Below the pieces are notes generated by a model. The model saw only the letters and a list, made by a program, of their open reading frames with translations, was not told where the DNA came from and searched no databases. From Tenacibaculum ovolyticum DSM 18103 (GTDB taxonomy: Bacteria; Bacteroidota; Bacteroidia; Flavobacteriales; Flavobacteriaceae), in the NCBI RefSeq assembly GCF_000430545.1, contig NZ_KE387165.1, forward strand, positions 62,728 through 126,727: a stretch of 64,000 nt of DNA. The letters are read 5' to 3'. The position numbers and the translations under genes are program-made. This document shows, one piece after another, positions 56,289 to 63,174 of the stretch; within the stretch, counting starts at the first letter, position 1, and each line of letters starts with the position of its first letter.

Positions 56289-57560
56289 ATGTCTAAAATT
56301 ATTGCTGGATTTTCTAAACTTACGAAAGAAGAAAAAATAGACTGGTTAGCTAAAACATATTTCAATAGCCAACCTGAAATTACACAAACATTAAAACAGT
56401 ATTGGAATGTAGATGCTAAATTACAGCAACTACATGATGATTTTATAGAAAATACTATTTCTAATTTTTACATGCCTTACGGAATTGCGCCAAATTTTGT
56501 TATAAATGGCCGTGATTATGTAATACCAATGGTTGTTGAAGAAAGTTCTGTCGTTGCCGCAGCATCTCTGGTTGCTAAATACTGGAGTACTCGAGGTGGT
56601 TTTAAAACTGAAGTTATTTCAACTACTAAAATTGGTCAAGTACACTTTATGTACGAAGGCAATAAAACCGATTTAGAAAACTACTTTAATCAGCAAAAAC
56701 CCTTATTATTAAAAGCCACAGCTTCTATCACCAAAAATATGGAGAAACGAGGTGGAGGTATTTTAGATATTCAACTTATTGATAAAACAGATAAACTTAA
56801 CAACTATTATCAATTACATGTCACTTTTGAAACAAAAGATAGTATGGGTGCGAATTTTATTAATTCGTGTTTAGAAGCTATGGCTAATCAATTTAGGCGT
56901 AATGATATTGAAATTGTAATGAGCATATTATCTAATTATGTTACTGACTGTATTGTTAAAGCAGAGGTTAGTTGTAAGATAGAAGATTTAGGTGGTGAAA
57001 ACCCACAAAAATTTGCTCAAAAATTCCATCAAGCAATTCAGATAGCTGAAATTGAACCCTACAGGGCTGTTACCCATAACAAAGGAATTATGAATGGTAT
57101 TGATGCTGTTGTTTTAGCGACTGGAAATGATTTTAGAGCTATTGAAGCCGGTGCACATGCTTACGCTTCAAAAGATGGACATTACAAAAGCTTAACACAT
57201 TGTGAAATTAAAAATGGTATTTTTCGATTTTGGATTGAAATTCCATTAGCATTAGGAACTGTTGGTGGCTTAACAGCATTACACCCAATGGCAAAATTAT
57301 CATTAGATATGATGCAAAAACCATCAGCAAAAGAATTAATGGAAATTATTGCCACTGCTGGTTTAGCTCAAAACTTTGCTGCTTTACGTGCTTTAACAAC
57401 TAAAGGTATTCAGCATGGGCATATGAAAATGCATCTGCAAAACATTTTAAATCAACTAGAAGCAACGACTAAAGAGAGAGAAGTTATCACCACTTATTTT
57501 GAAAGTAAAACTGTTTCTCACAGTGCAGTTGTTGATAAATTTAACGAGTTAAGAAAATAG
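56289..57560 (+). CDS. mvaA: Class II HMG-CoA reductase
   Basis: 423 residues, the class II (bacterial, so-called degradative) type without a membrane anchor. The catalytic Glu is in ENTISNFYMPYG near residue 55, followed by VEESSVVAAASLVAKYW. The Lys and Asp segments are THNKGIMNGIDAV and ATGNDFRAIEAG, then PLALGTVGGLTALHP, and the C-terminal catalytic His is in GIQHGHMKMHLQNI. In Flavobacteriia it most likely works in mevalonate synthesis despite the name. Cofactor preference is not decided here. The stop TAG abuts a palindromic repeat, after which the GHMP kinase begins. Confidence 0.94.
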   Translation: MSKIIAGFSKLTKEEKIDWLAKTYFNSQPEITQTLKQYWNVDAKLQQLHDDFIENTISNFYMPYGIAPNFVINGRDYVIPMVVEESSVVAAASLVAKYWSTRGGFKTEVISTTKIGQVHFMYEGNKTDLENYFNQQKPLLLKATASITKNMEKRGGGILDIQLIDKTDKLNNYYQLHVTFETKDSMGANFINSCLEAMANQFRRNDIEIVMSILSNYVTDCIVKAEVSCKIEDLGGENPQKFAQKFHQAIQIAEIEPYRAVTHNKGIMNGIDAVVLATGNDFRAIEAGAHAYASKDGHYKSLTHCEIKNGIFRFWIEIPLALGTVGGLTALHPMAKLSLDMMQKPSAKELMEIIATAGLAQNFAALRALTTKGIQHGHMKMHLQNILNQLEATTKEREVITTYFESKTVSHSAVVDKFNELRK

Positions 57561-57561
57561 T

Positions 57562-57627
57562 GCTACTTATCGAGCGCAGTCGAAAAGTTTTAATTTTAAT
57601 AAGGTATCGACTGCGCTCGACCAAACA
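57562..57627 (+). repeat. Palindromic intergenic element (copy 2) before the GHMP kinase
   Basis: TCGAGCGCAGTCGA (57570-57583) and its exact inverse (57607-57620) flank 23 nt. The arm sequence is the same as in the element before trpE. The right arm ends 14 nt before the ATG at 57635, the same spacing as at trpE, and the following bases CCAAACA resemble CCAGACA there. Confidence 0.85.
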
Positions 57628-57634
57628 TTTGTAA

Positions 57635-58582
57635 ATGAATTTTTATTCTAACGGAAAACTATTATTAACTGGCGAGTATGTTGTTCTTGATGGAGCAACT
57701 TCTTTAGCAGTACCTACAAAATTTGGGCAAAATTTAATTATTGAACCAATAGAAGAACCGCAACTTATTTGGGGAAGCTTTACGAATACTGGTGAATGCT
57801 GGTTTGAAGCCACCTTCGATTTACCAAAACTACGCTTAACCTCAGCTACTTTTAATTCGAATAAAGAAGGGAGCGCTGAGTTTATTGCAGAAACGTTATC
57901 GGATATTTTACTAGAAGCTAAAAAATTAAATCCAGAATTTCTAACTACTAAAAACGGCTTTGTTGTAAAAACAAATTTAACTTTCCCTCAAAATTGGGGA
58001 CTTGGAAGTTCATCTACTTTAATAAATAATATTGCTACTTGGGCAAATGTAAATCCTTTTACCTTATTATGGAATGCTTTTTCTGGTAGTGGTTATGACA
58101 TTGCTTGCGCAAGTAATAATTCACCTATTTTATATCAATTAAAAAAGAGCCTCTCAACTACGCTCGAGATAACACCTATTATCGAGGAGGTAGAATTCAA
58201 ACCGATTTTTTTGGATGAGTTATTTTTCGTGTATTTAAATCAAAAACAAAATAGTAGAGAGGGAATTGCTCAATACAAACAACATAAAGAAGAAGCACAT
58301 ACATTAATTTCTGAAATTGACATACTTACTCAGGAGTTTTTAAAAGCAGACTCTTCTATAAATTTAAATAAAATAATATTTGAGCACGAACAATTAATTA
58401 GTTCAATTATTAAACAGACACCTGTAAAAAAACGATTATTCCCTGATTATTTTGGAGAAATAAAAAGTTTAGGTGCATGGGGTGGCGATTTTGTTCTGGC
58501 TACAGGAAATGATGACACCTTACCTTATTTTAAACAGAAAGGCTACGATACAATTGTACCTTATAAAGAAATGGTTTTATAA
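57635..58582 (+). CDS. GHMP kinase of the mevalonate pathway
   Basis: 315 residues. It starts NFYSNGKLLLTGEYVVLDGA, the N-terminal sugar-kinase-like segment, has the nucleotide loop NWGLGSSSTLINN near residue 125 (GLGSSS) and FSGSGYDIACA near 150 carrying the catalytic Asp. The C-terminal GHMP domain ends LGAWGGDFVLATG. Beside HMG-CoA reductase this is mevalonate or phosphomevalonate kinase; sequence alone does not decide. A 25-nt stretch of its coding sequence (58150-58174) resembles the palindromic element arm, giving residues SLSTTLEIT. Confidence 0.87.
   Translation: MNFYSNGKLLLTGEYVVLDGATSLAVPTKFGQNLIIEPIEEPQLIWGSFTNTGECWFEATFDLPKLRLTSATFNSNKEGSAEFIAETLSDILLEAKKLNPEFLTTKNGFVVKTNLTFPQNWGLGSSSTLINNIATWANVNPFTLLWNAFSGSGYDIACASNNSPILYQLKKSLSTTLEITPIIEEVEFKPIFLDELFFVYLNQKQNSREGIAQYKQHKEEAHTLISEIDILTQEFLKADSSINLNKIIFEHEQLISSIIKQTPVKKRLFPDYFGEIKSLGAWGGDFVLATGNDDTLPYFKQKGYDTIVPYKEMVL
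58150..58174 (+). repeat. Degenerate half-copy of the palindromic element inside the GHMP kinase gene
   Basis: Compared with the right half of the trpE element (inverse of 26922-26946), 21 of 25 positions agree; all four differences are G to A on this strand. The reading frame stays open through it. This may be a remnant of an insertion that was absorbed into the protein. Confidence 0.55.
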
Positions 58583-58587
58583 TTTAA

Positions 58588-58697
58588 TGTCATATCGAGT
58601 GAATTTACTGAAGAATGAAATAAATTTGCATCGAGATAATTTAATAAAAAGTTCTCGGTACAATTTTGAATAAAAATCAAAATTACTCGAACTGACA
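58588..58697 (+). repeat. TGTCA...TGACA double-hairpin element before the flavoprotein gene
   Basis: About 110 nt. The left end reads TGTCATATCGAGTGAATTT and the right end AAATTACTCGAACTGACA, near-inverse of each other. Each half folds on itself: TCGAGTGAATTTA with TAAATTTGCATCGA, and CGGTACAATTTTGA with TCAAAATTACTCGA. It ends 9 nt before the ATG at 58707. Confidence 0.75.
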
Positions 58698-58706
58698 AAA
58701 TACAAA

Positions 58707-59915
58707 ATGAAGAAAGTAATTATAATTGGTGGTGGTGCAGCAGGATATTTCACAGCAATAAATGCAAAAGAAAATAATCCTGATTTAGATATTACGATTC
58801 TTGAAAAAGGAAAAGAAGTTTTACAGAAAGTTAAAATCTCAGGAGGTGGACGTTGCAATGTTACACACGCTTGTTTTGAACCTAAAGAACTCGTAAAGTT
58901 TTATCCTAGAGGAGAAAAAGAACTTTTAGGGCCTTTTCATCAATTTATGACCGGTGATACTTTTGAGTGGTTTGATAACAAAGGGATTCCTTTAAAAATT
59001 GAAAGTGATAACCGAGTATTCCCAGAAGCAAATACCTCACAAGCTATTATAGATTGTTTTGAAAGTACTGTTGATAATCTTGGAATTAAAGTATTGAAAA
59101 ACCACGGAGTAAATTCAGTTAATCAACAGGCTAATAAGTGGATTGCAAAAACCAAAGATAAACAATTTGAAGCTGACTACTTAGTAATTGCAGCAGGTAG
59201 CTCTAAAAAAGTTTGGGACTTGTGTAAAACATTAAGTCATACTATTATAGAACCTGTACCTTCTTTATTTACTTTTAATATAAAAGATAAACGAATTATT
59301 GATTTAGGTGGAATATCGGTACCTAATGCTGATGTAAAATTAGTAGGAACTAATTTAGAAAACTCAGGACCTCTATTAATTACGCATTGGGGGTTAAGCG
59401 GGCCTGCTATTTTAAAACTATCTGCTTTCGGAGCACGTATTTTAGCTGATAAAAACTATCAATATAATGTTGTCGTAAATTGGCTAGGTCAAGATTTTGA
59501 TGTCATTTTAAATGAATTAACTGAATTAAAAAAATCACAAGCAAGAAAACAGGTGAATTTAAAATCTCCTTTCTCAGATATTCCTCGTCGTTTATGGGAG
59601 CGCTTTGTTGCTGCTTCTGAAATAAAAACATCTCAAAACTGGGGTGATTTAAGCAATAAACAACTTAATAATTTAACCTCTCAATTAACAAAAGGGTTGT
59701 TTAATGCGAACGGTCGAACAACTTTTAAAGATGAGTTTGTAACAGCTGGAGGTGTAGATTTGAAAGAGATTAATTTTAAACGATTTGAAAGTAAATTACA
59801 CAAAAACTTGTTTATAGTTGGTGAAGTTTTAAATATTGATGCCGTTACTGGTGGATTTAACTTTCAAAATGCTTGGACTGGTGGATTTATTTGTGCTAGA
59901 AGCATTTCTGAATAA
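58707..59915 (+). CDS. BaiN/HI0933-type NAD(P)/FAD-dependent oxidoreductase
   Basis: 402 residues. The FAD-binding GGGAAGYFTAINA near residue 8, then VLQKVKISGGGRCNVTHAC, which is the family hallmark, YPRGEKELLGPF, and the C-terminal FAD segment NGRTTFKDEFVTAGGVDLKEI, LFIVGEVLNIDAVTGGFNFQNAW. The family flavoprotein reduces C=C or handles other organic substrates in known members; the exact reaction is unknown here. It begins 9 nt after an element and ends at a bidirectional terminator. Confidence 0.92.
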   Translation: MKKVIIIGGGAAGYFTAINAKENNPDLDITILEKGKEVLQKVKISGGGRCNVTHACFEPKELVKFYPRGEKELLGPFHQFMTGDTFEWFDNKGIPLKIESDNRVFPEANTSQAIIDCFESTVDNLGIKVLKNHGVNSVNQQANKWIAKTKDKQFEADYLVIAAGSSKKVWDLCKTLSHTIIEPVPSLFTFNIKDKRIIDLGGISVPNADVKLVGTNLENSGPLLITHWGLSGPAILKLSAFGARILADKNYQYNVVVNWLGQDFDVILNELTELKKSQARKQVNLKSPFSDIPRRLWERFVAASEIKTSQNWGDLSNKQLNNLTSQLTKGLFNANGRTTFKDEFVTAGGVDLKEINFKRFESKLHKNLFIVGEVLNIDAVTGGFNFQNAWTGGFICARSISE

Positions 59916-59930
59916 TACTATTTTACATAT

Positions 59931-59972
59931 AAAAAAAGACCATTTACTAAATTTAGTAAATGGTCTTTTTTT
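59931..59972. terminator. Bidirectional terminator
   Basis: A perfect palindrome, AAAAAAAGACCATTTACTAA and its inverse, between the convergent flavoprotein and J-domain genes. Confidence 0.85.
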
Positions 59973-59990
59973 ATGTTGTTCGATTTTAGA

Positions 59991-60437
59991 CTAAACCGTA
60001 GCTGACGCTTTCATTGACTTTCTATAAGTAAAAGAATTAAAAATATTTCTTTTACCAAAGTTATTAATAGACTTCGCGTTTATAAACTTAAGAAATATTT
60101 TTTTACTTACTCCAAAATATTCATATGTATTACCATCTGTAAAAGTCACCTCTAATAACATACTTTTATGCTGATAATCTTCTACTCTAAATTCAGTAAT
60201 AGTAGTATTATATGCTTCTAAGTTATCTTCTTTTGTTTTTGGTGCTATACTTACTAAAAAATGATATCCGTCAATAATTTTAGTACTTACCTCTTCTGCT
60301 TCTAACTTTTTTTCTTCGTCTTGAAACTTATCTGGATGCCATTCTTTTACCAATCCACGATAAGTTTTCTTTAATTCTTTTAAATCAATCGCTCCTTCAA
60401 CATTAAAAAGCTTCTTATATTCTTTGATACGTTTCAT
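59991..60437 (-). CDS. J-domain plus KTSC-domain protein
   Basis: 148 residues. Residues 1-65 form a J-domain with the HPD motif in LVKEWHPDKFQDEEKK, preceded by KELKKTYRG. Residues about 80-140 form a KTSC-like domain: SMLLEVTFTDGNTYEYFGVS and FLKFINAKSINNF. The J-domain would stimulate a DnaK-type chaperone; the KTSC role is unknown (nucleic-acid binding has been suggested for the family). It is a free-standing gene with no neighbouring chaperone. Confidence 0.85.
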   Translation of the reverse strand: MKRIKEYKKLFNVEGAIDLKELKKTYRGLVKEWHPDKFQDEEKKLEAEEVSTKIIDGYHFLVSIAPKTKEDNLEAYNTTITEFRVEDYQHKSMLLEVTFTDGNTYEYFGVSKKIFLKFINAKSINNFGKRNIFNSFTYRKSMKASATV

Positions 60438-60538
60438 TTGTATGAAATAATTTAGCCCGCGAAATTAATCAAATTATCTGAATATGAGAGAGAAAGCTCT
60501 TTTTATTTAAAAGTTTTTATTTTACTTAAAAACAACAC

Positions 60539-61159
60539 TTAATAACTCATAACTGTTCCAAAATACAATAATTGAAAAGTTTTTACATCTAACAATAAAC
60601 AATTCATAGCCATCATAATACCGTAATTTGATTTATCATAAAAATGATATTGAAAATAATCTAATTCATTTTCATCAAAATCATAAAAAACATCAGCTGT
60701 CTTAAAATGATCATTATAAAAATTCTCTAGCTGAGATAATTTATGAACATTAATTTTAACTGAATGATTATATAAACTATCTATTTTCCTCTTAAGCTTC
60801 CTACCTTTATAAGACAAGTTTTTACTATCATTAAAAAGAACTTTTTTATAAAAATCACTACCTAACATGTCATATAAAACCTGCTCAGTATTTACCTCTT
60901 TCTGAATTGTCTCAATATATTTTGATAAGCTATTTGACAACCTGTTAAATTCTTGTATTTTTATTTTTGTATTTTGAAACATAAGCGGCTTAGCCGCTGC
61001 TTGTTTTTCGAAAAAAGAAGTTCTCCCTGCTATAAGTTCGTTATTTACCCGAATAGCCTCAGTTATTGATTTATGAGCAGTATATGTAGAAAAATTATAC
61101 TGAGTGAAGCCTTTAAAAGAGAGAAAAATTGCGGTAAAAAAAAGAAAACTACCTTTCAT
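60539..61159 (-). CDS. Secreted protein of unknown function
   Basis: 206 residues with a signal peptide (MKGSFLFFTAIFLSFKGFTQ). The rest is helical and Lys/Asn/Tyr/Leu-rich, with stretches such as ITEAIRVNNELIAGRTSFFE and KYIETIQKEVNTEQVLYDML. No family recognised. It lies 53 nt after the 94-residue protein gene. The signal peptide start MKGS is the same as in the secreted protein near mscS, a coincidence probably. Confidence 0.6.
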   Translation of the reverse strand: MKGSFLFFTAIFLSFKGFTQYNFSTYTAHKSITEAIRVNNELIAGRTSFFEKQAAAKPLMFQNTKIKIQEFNRLSNSLSKYIETIQKEVNTEQVLYDMLGSDFYKKVLFNDSKNLSYKGRKLKRKIDSLYNHSVKINVHKLSQLENFYNDHFKTADVFYDFDENELDYFQYHFYDKSNYGIMMAMNCLLLDVKTFQLLYFGTVMSY

Positions 61160-61212
61160 TATAAATAATTTTAGTGAAAGATAGTCTATTTTAATTAACC
61201 TTTATATAAAAA

Positions 61213-61497
61213 TTACTCCTCTTCATAACAATTAAAAACGATTGTATAACCGTACTCCACAGCTTCATTATACAATTCTATTTGATCCTCATCAACATCA
61301 TCTATAGAATCTAGCGTAAAGTACTCTTCTTCTATTTCTGTCACTTTCCAACCTTCATCTTTTATATAATGTTTCGCTAGCTTAAGCGCTCCTTCAATAT
61401 CTTTATAATCTATATACAAGCTTACATAAGCTCCGATAACTTCATCATAATGTTCTGATGATTTTTTTGGTTTTGCTAAGGCATTTATTAAAAACAT
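61213..61497 (-). CDS. Small acidic protein, unknown function
   Basis: 94 residues, acidic, with IDYKDIEGALKLAKHYIKDE, EYFTLDSIDDVDEDQIELYN and FNCYEEE at the C-terminus. Helix-strand alternation suggests a compact alpha/beta fold. It has no signal peptide. It lies 26 nt after the 77-residue gene and might be co-transcribed with it. I do not recognise the family. Confidence 0.6.
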   Translation of the reverse strand: MFLINALAKPKKSSEHYDEVIGAYVSLYIDYKDIEGALKLAKHYIKDEGWKVTEIEEEYFTLDSIDDVDEDQIELYNEAVEYGYTIVFNCYEEE

Positions 61498-61523
61498 AAT
61501 TTTATTTTTTAAATTTTATTTAA

Positions 61524-61757
61524 TTAAGCTAATTCTCCTCGATGAGGCTTTAAAGCGTCTCTAAAAATTTTCATATTACTTTCATCAACTATAATAAAAG
61601 CAATAGTATGCATAGGGTTAAACTCTTTATGATTTACCTCATGATAAGCTAAACCATCTATTTGAGCAAATTCTTTTAAATGAATACAATGGTGCTTTGC
61701 TGTTGCTAATCCATCTGGCCCTTTAAAATCCCAAATTAATTTTATTTTTCTACTCAT
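61524..61757 (-). CDS. Small conserved protein, unknown function
   Basis: 77 residues from the ATG at 61757 (MSRKIKLIWDFKGPDGL); an upstream TTG at 61766 is not preferred. Recurrent features are AKHHCIHLKEFA, a His-rich segment, and DALKPHRGELA at the end. I recall similar short proteins in Bacteroidota without known role. It follows the OmpA-like gene by 24 nt and precedes the 94-residue protein by 26 nt. Confidence 0.65.
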   Translation of the reverse strand: MSRKIKLIWDFKGPDGLATAKHHCIHLKEFAQIDGLAYHEVNHKEFNPMHTIAFIIVDESNMKIFRDALKPHRGELA

Positions 61758-61781
61758 TATGTTCAATTGTAAATTGCAAAA

Positions 61782-62537
61782 TTAACGTATAATTTGCACT
61801 TCAACTCTTCTATTATATTTATCTTCTCTACCTAAAGGTTTTCTATACGCCATTCCTTTATAATAAAGCCTGTTTTTACGAATACCTTTATCTATTAAAT
61901 ATTTAAAAACTTTCTTTGCTCTGGCTTCTGAAAGATTTCTTTTCCCTGTTAATGAATTATAAGCATCTGTCTTAGGGTTATCTGTCTTAGGGCAGCAAAT
62001 ATGGCCTGTTATTTTTATTCTTACTTTAGAATTTTCTATTAAGAACAAATAGAGTTCTACTAATGATTTAGCACTACTTTTCTCAAAAGAATTTGTACCA
62101 GGTAAAAATAATACGTTTTTTAAAACTACCTCATCTCCTAACTTTAATTTAGCAAAATTATTTATTCTTTTTTCATCAATACCCTGAATCACTTCAATTA
62201 AAACTTTTCTATTATTATAGGTAACTCCTCTTAACTCTCCTCCTGCCTTACTATTTAAAACTTTATAACCTTTAAATAGTTTCTTAACAGCATTTACTCT
62301 TTTTTTTGAAAGAATTAAATTATAGTTACTACTACCTAATTCATCTGCGTATCCAACTAAATTTAACACTACTTTTTTTGAATTGTATTTATCTTTTATG
62401 CTATCTATTTTTCTTGTTTGCAATAAATCAACATCAAATTCATTAAAGTCAAAAAATATTTTATAAGTGTTGTTTTTTTGAGAATGAACTGTTGTACTTA
62501 TAAATATAATTAAGAGTAAGATCGTTTTTATTTTCAT
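61782..62537 (-). CDS. OmpA-like peptidoglycan-binding protein
   Basis: 251 residues from the ATG at 62537 (MKIKTILLLIIFISTTVHSQ, signal peptide). The frame runs on to a TTG at 62585, but that region is a terminator hairpin, so the start is set here. An incomplete N-terminal OmpA-like unit has LNLVGYADELGSSNYNLILSKKR. The second has ITGHICCPKTDNPKTDAY, LSEARAKKVFKYLI and YKGMAYRKPLGREDKYNRRV, the usual peptidoglycan-binding pattern. It anchors the outer membrane or cell wall. A Cys pair in HICCP is unusual. Confidence 0.82.
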   Translation of the reverse strand: MKIKTILLLIIFISTTVHSQKNNTYKIFFDFNEFDVDLLQTRKIDSIKDKYNSKKVVLNLVGYADELGSSNYNLILSKKRVNAVKKLFKGYKVLNSKAGGELRGVTYNNRKVLIEVIQGIDEKRINNFAKLKLGDEVVLKNVLFLPGTNSFEKSSAKSLVELYLFLIENSKVRIKITGHICCPKTDNPKTDAYNSLTGKRNLSEARAKKVFKYLIDKGIRKNRLYYKGMAYRKPLGREDKYNRRVEVQIIR

Positions 62538-62569
62538 AATATCATTTTTCTTTAGCAAATTATATAACA

Positions 62570-62603
62570 AAAATACCCAATTCAAAATTGAATTGGGTAT
62601 TTT
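62570..62603 (-). terminator. Terminator after the small proton-channel-like gene
   Basis: AAAATACCCAATTCAA with inverse TTGAATTGGGTATTTT, a perfect stem and T-run, 35 nt beyond the stop at 62638. It overlaps the region of a false longer start for the OmpA-like gene. Confidence 0.85.
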
Positions 62604-62637
62604 ATTTTTCTGTAAAATATTAATTCGTATTAAAAAA

Positions 62638-62976
62638 CTACGCTTCTCTTTTCCACAATAACAAGAGAGCTCCTAATCTCCCCATTAAAAAAATCACTAA
62701 ACCAAAAGTTGGAGCATATAGACTAATCCTCATACCTCCCGCTAAAACTTGTGGTGCTATATCTAGTGCTATTGCAATCTTCTCCAATCCATCTAACCAA
62801 CCTATAATAAAACATAAAACACCAAAAACAATAGCCAATAAACTAATTTCTTTTATTAAATTCGAAATTTTCTCTGTGTTATTTTTCAATCCTTTAAAAA
62901 AAAGGAGCAATATAAACATTAATAAAATTAATAATGGAAGCATAAACTCCAAAGGTGAATCTGTAATAAATTTCAT
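62638..62976 (-). CDS. Small MotA/TolQ/ExbB-like membrane protein
   Basis: 112 residues with three helices (about 12-30, 45-62, 88-108). The segment PQVLAGGMRISLYAPTFGLVIFLMGRLGALLLLW resembles the core two helices of the MotA/TolQ/ExbB proton-channel family, but the usual large N-terminal part is missing. From memory such short proteins occur in Bacteroidota near LytS/LytTR systems. It is divergent from the LytS-type kinase (198 nt apart), so a link is plausible. It has its own terminator. Confidence 0.6.
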   Translation of the reverse strand: MKFITDSPLEFMLPLLILLMFILLLFFKGLKNNTEKISNLIKEISLLAIVFGVLCFIIGWLDGLEKIAIALDIAPQVLAGGMRISLYAPTFGLVIFLMGRLGALLLLWKREA

Positions 62977-63174
62977 AATATATTATTTTAAATTATTTTA
63001 GGTAAAAGTATACCCAAATCATATTTACTTTCATTTAAAATCGATGAACTAATAATTTAAGCAGGCAAATGACAAAAACTAATTTTTGATACCTAATCTG
63101 GTAAAACATCTTATAAAACAGTTACTTCATCTATTGTTACCCTTTATTTAATAAAAAAACACCTTTTTTGCATA

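Noticed and set aside
58577..58858. Minus-strand 93-residue frame over the intergenic element
   Set aside because: It spans the palindromic element and the flavoprotein start; no gene-like signal.
62538..62585. Longer start for the OmpA-like protein
   Set aside because: That region is the terminator hairpin of the upstream gene; ATG at 62537 starts the signal peptide.
62638..62976. Pseudogene of a full-length ExbB/MotA protein
   Set aside because: The short frame has a clean start, an intact end and a strong terminator, so it looks like a complete small protein rather than a remnant.
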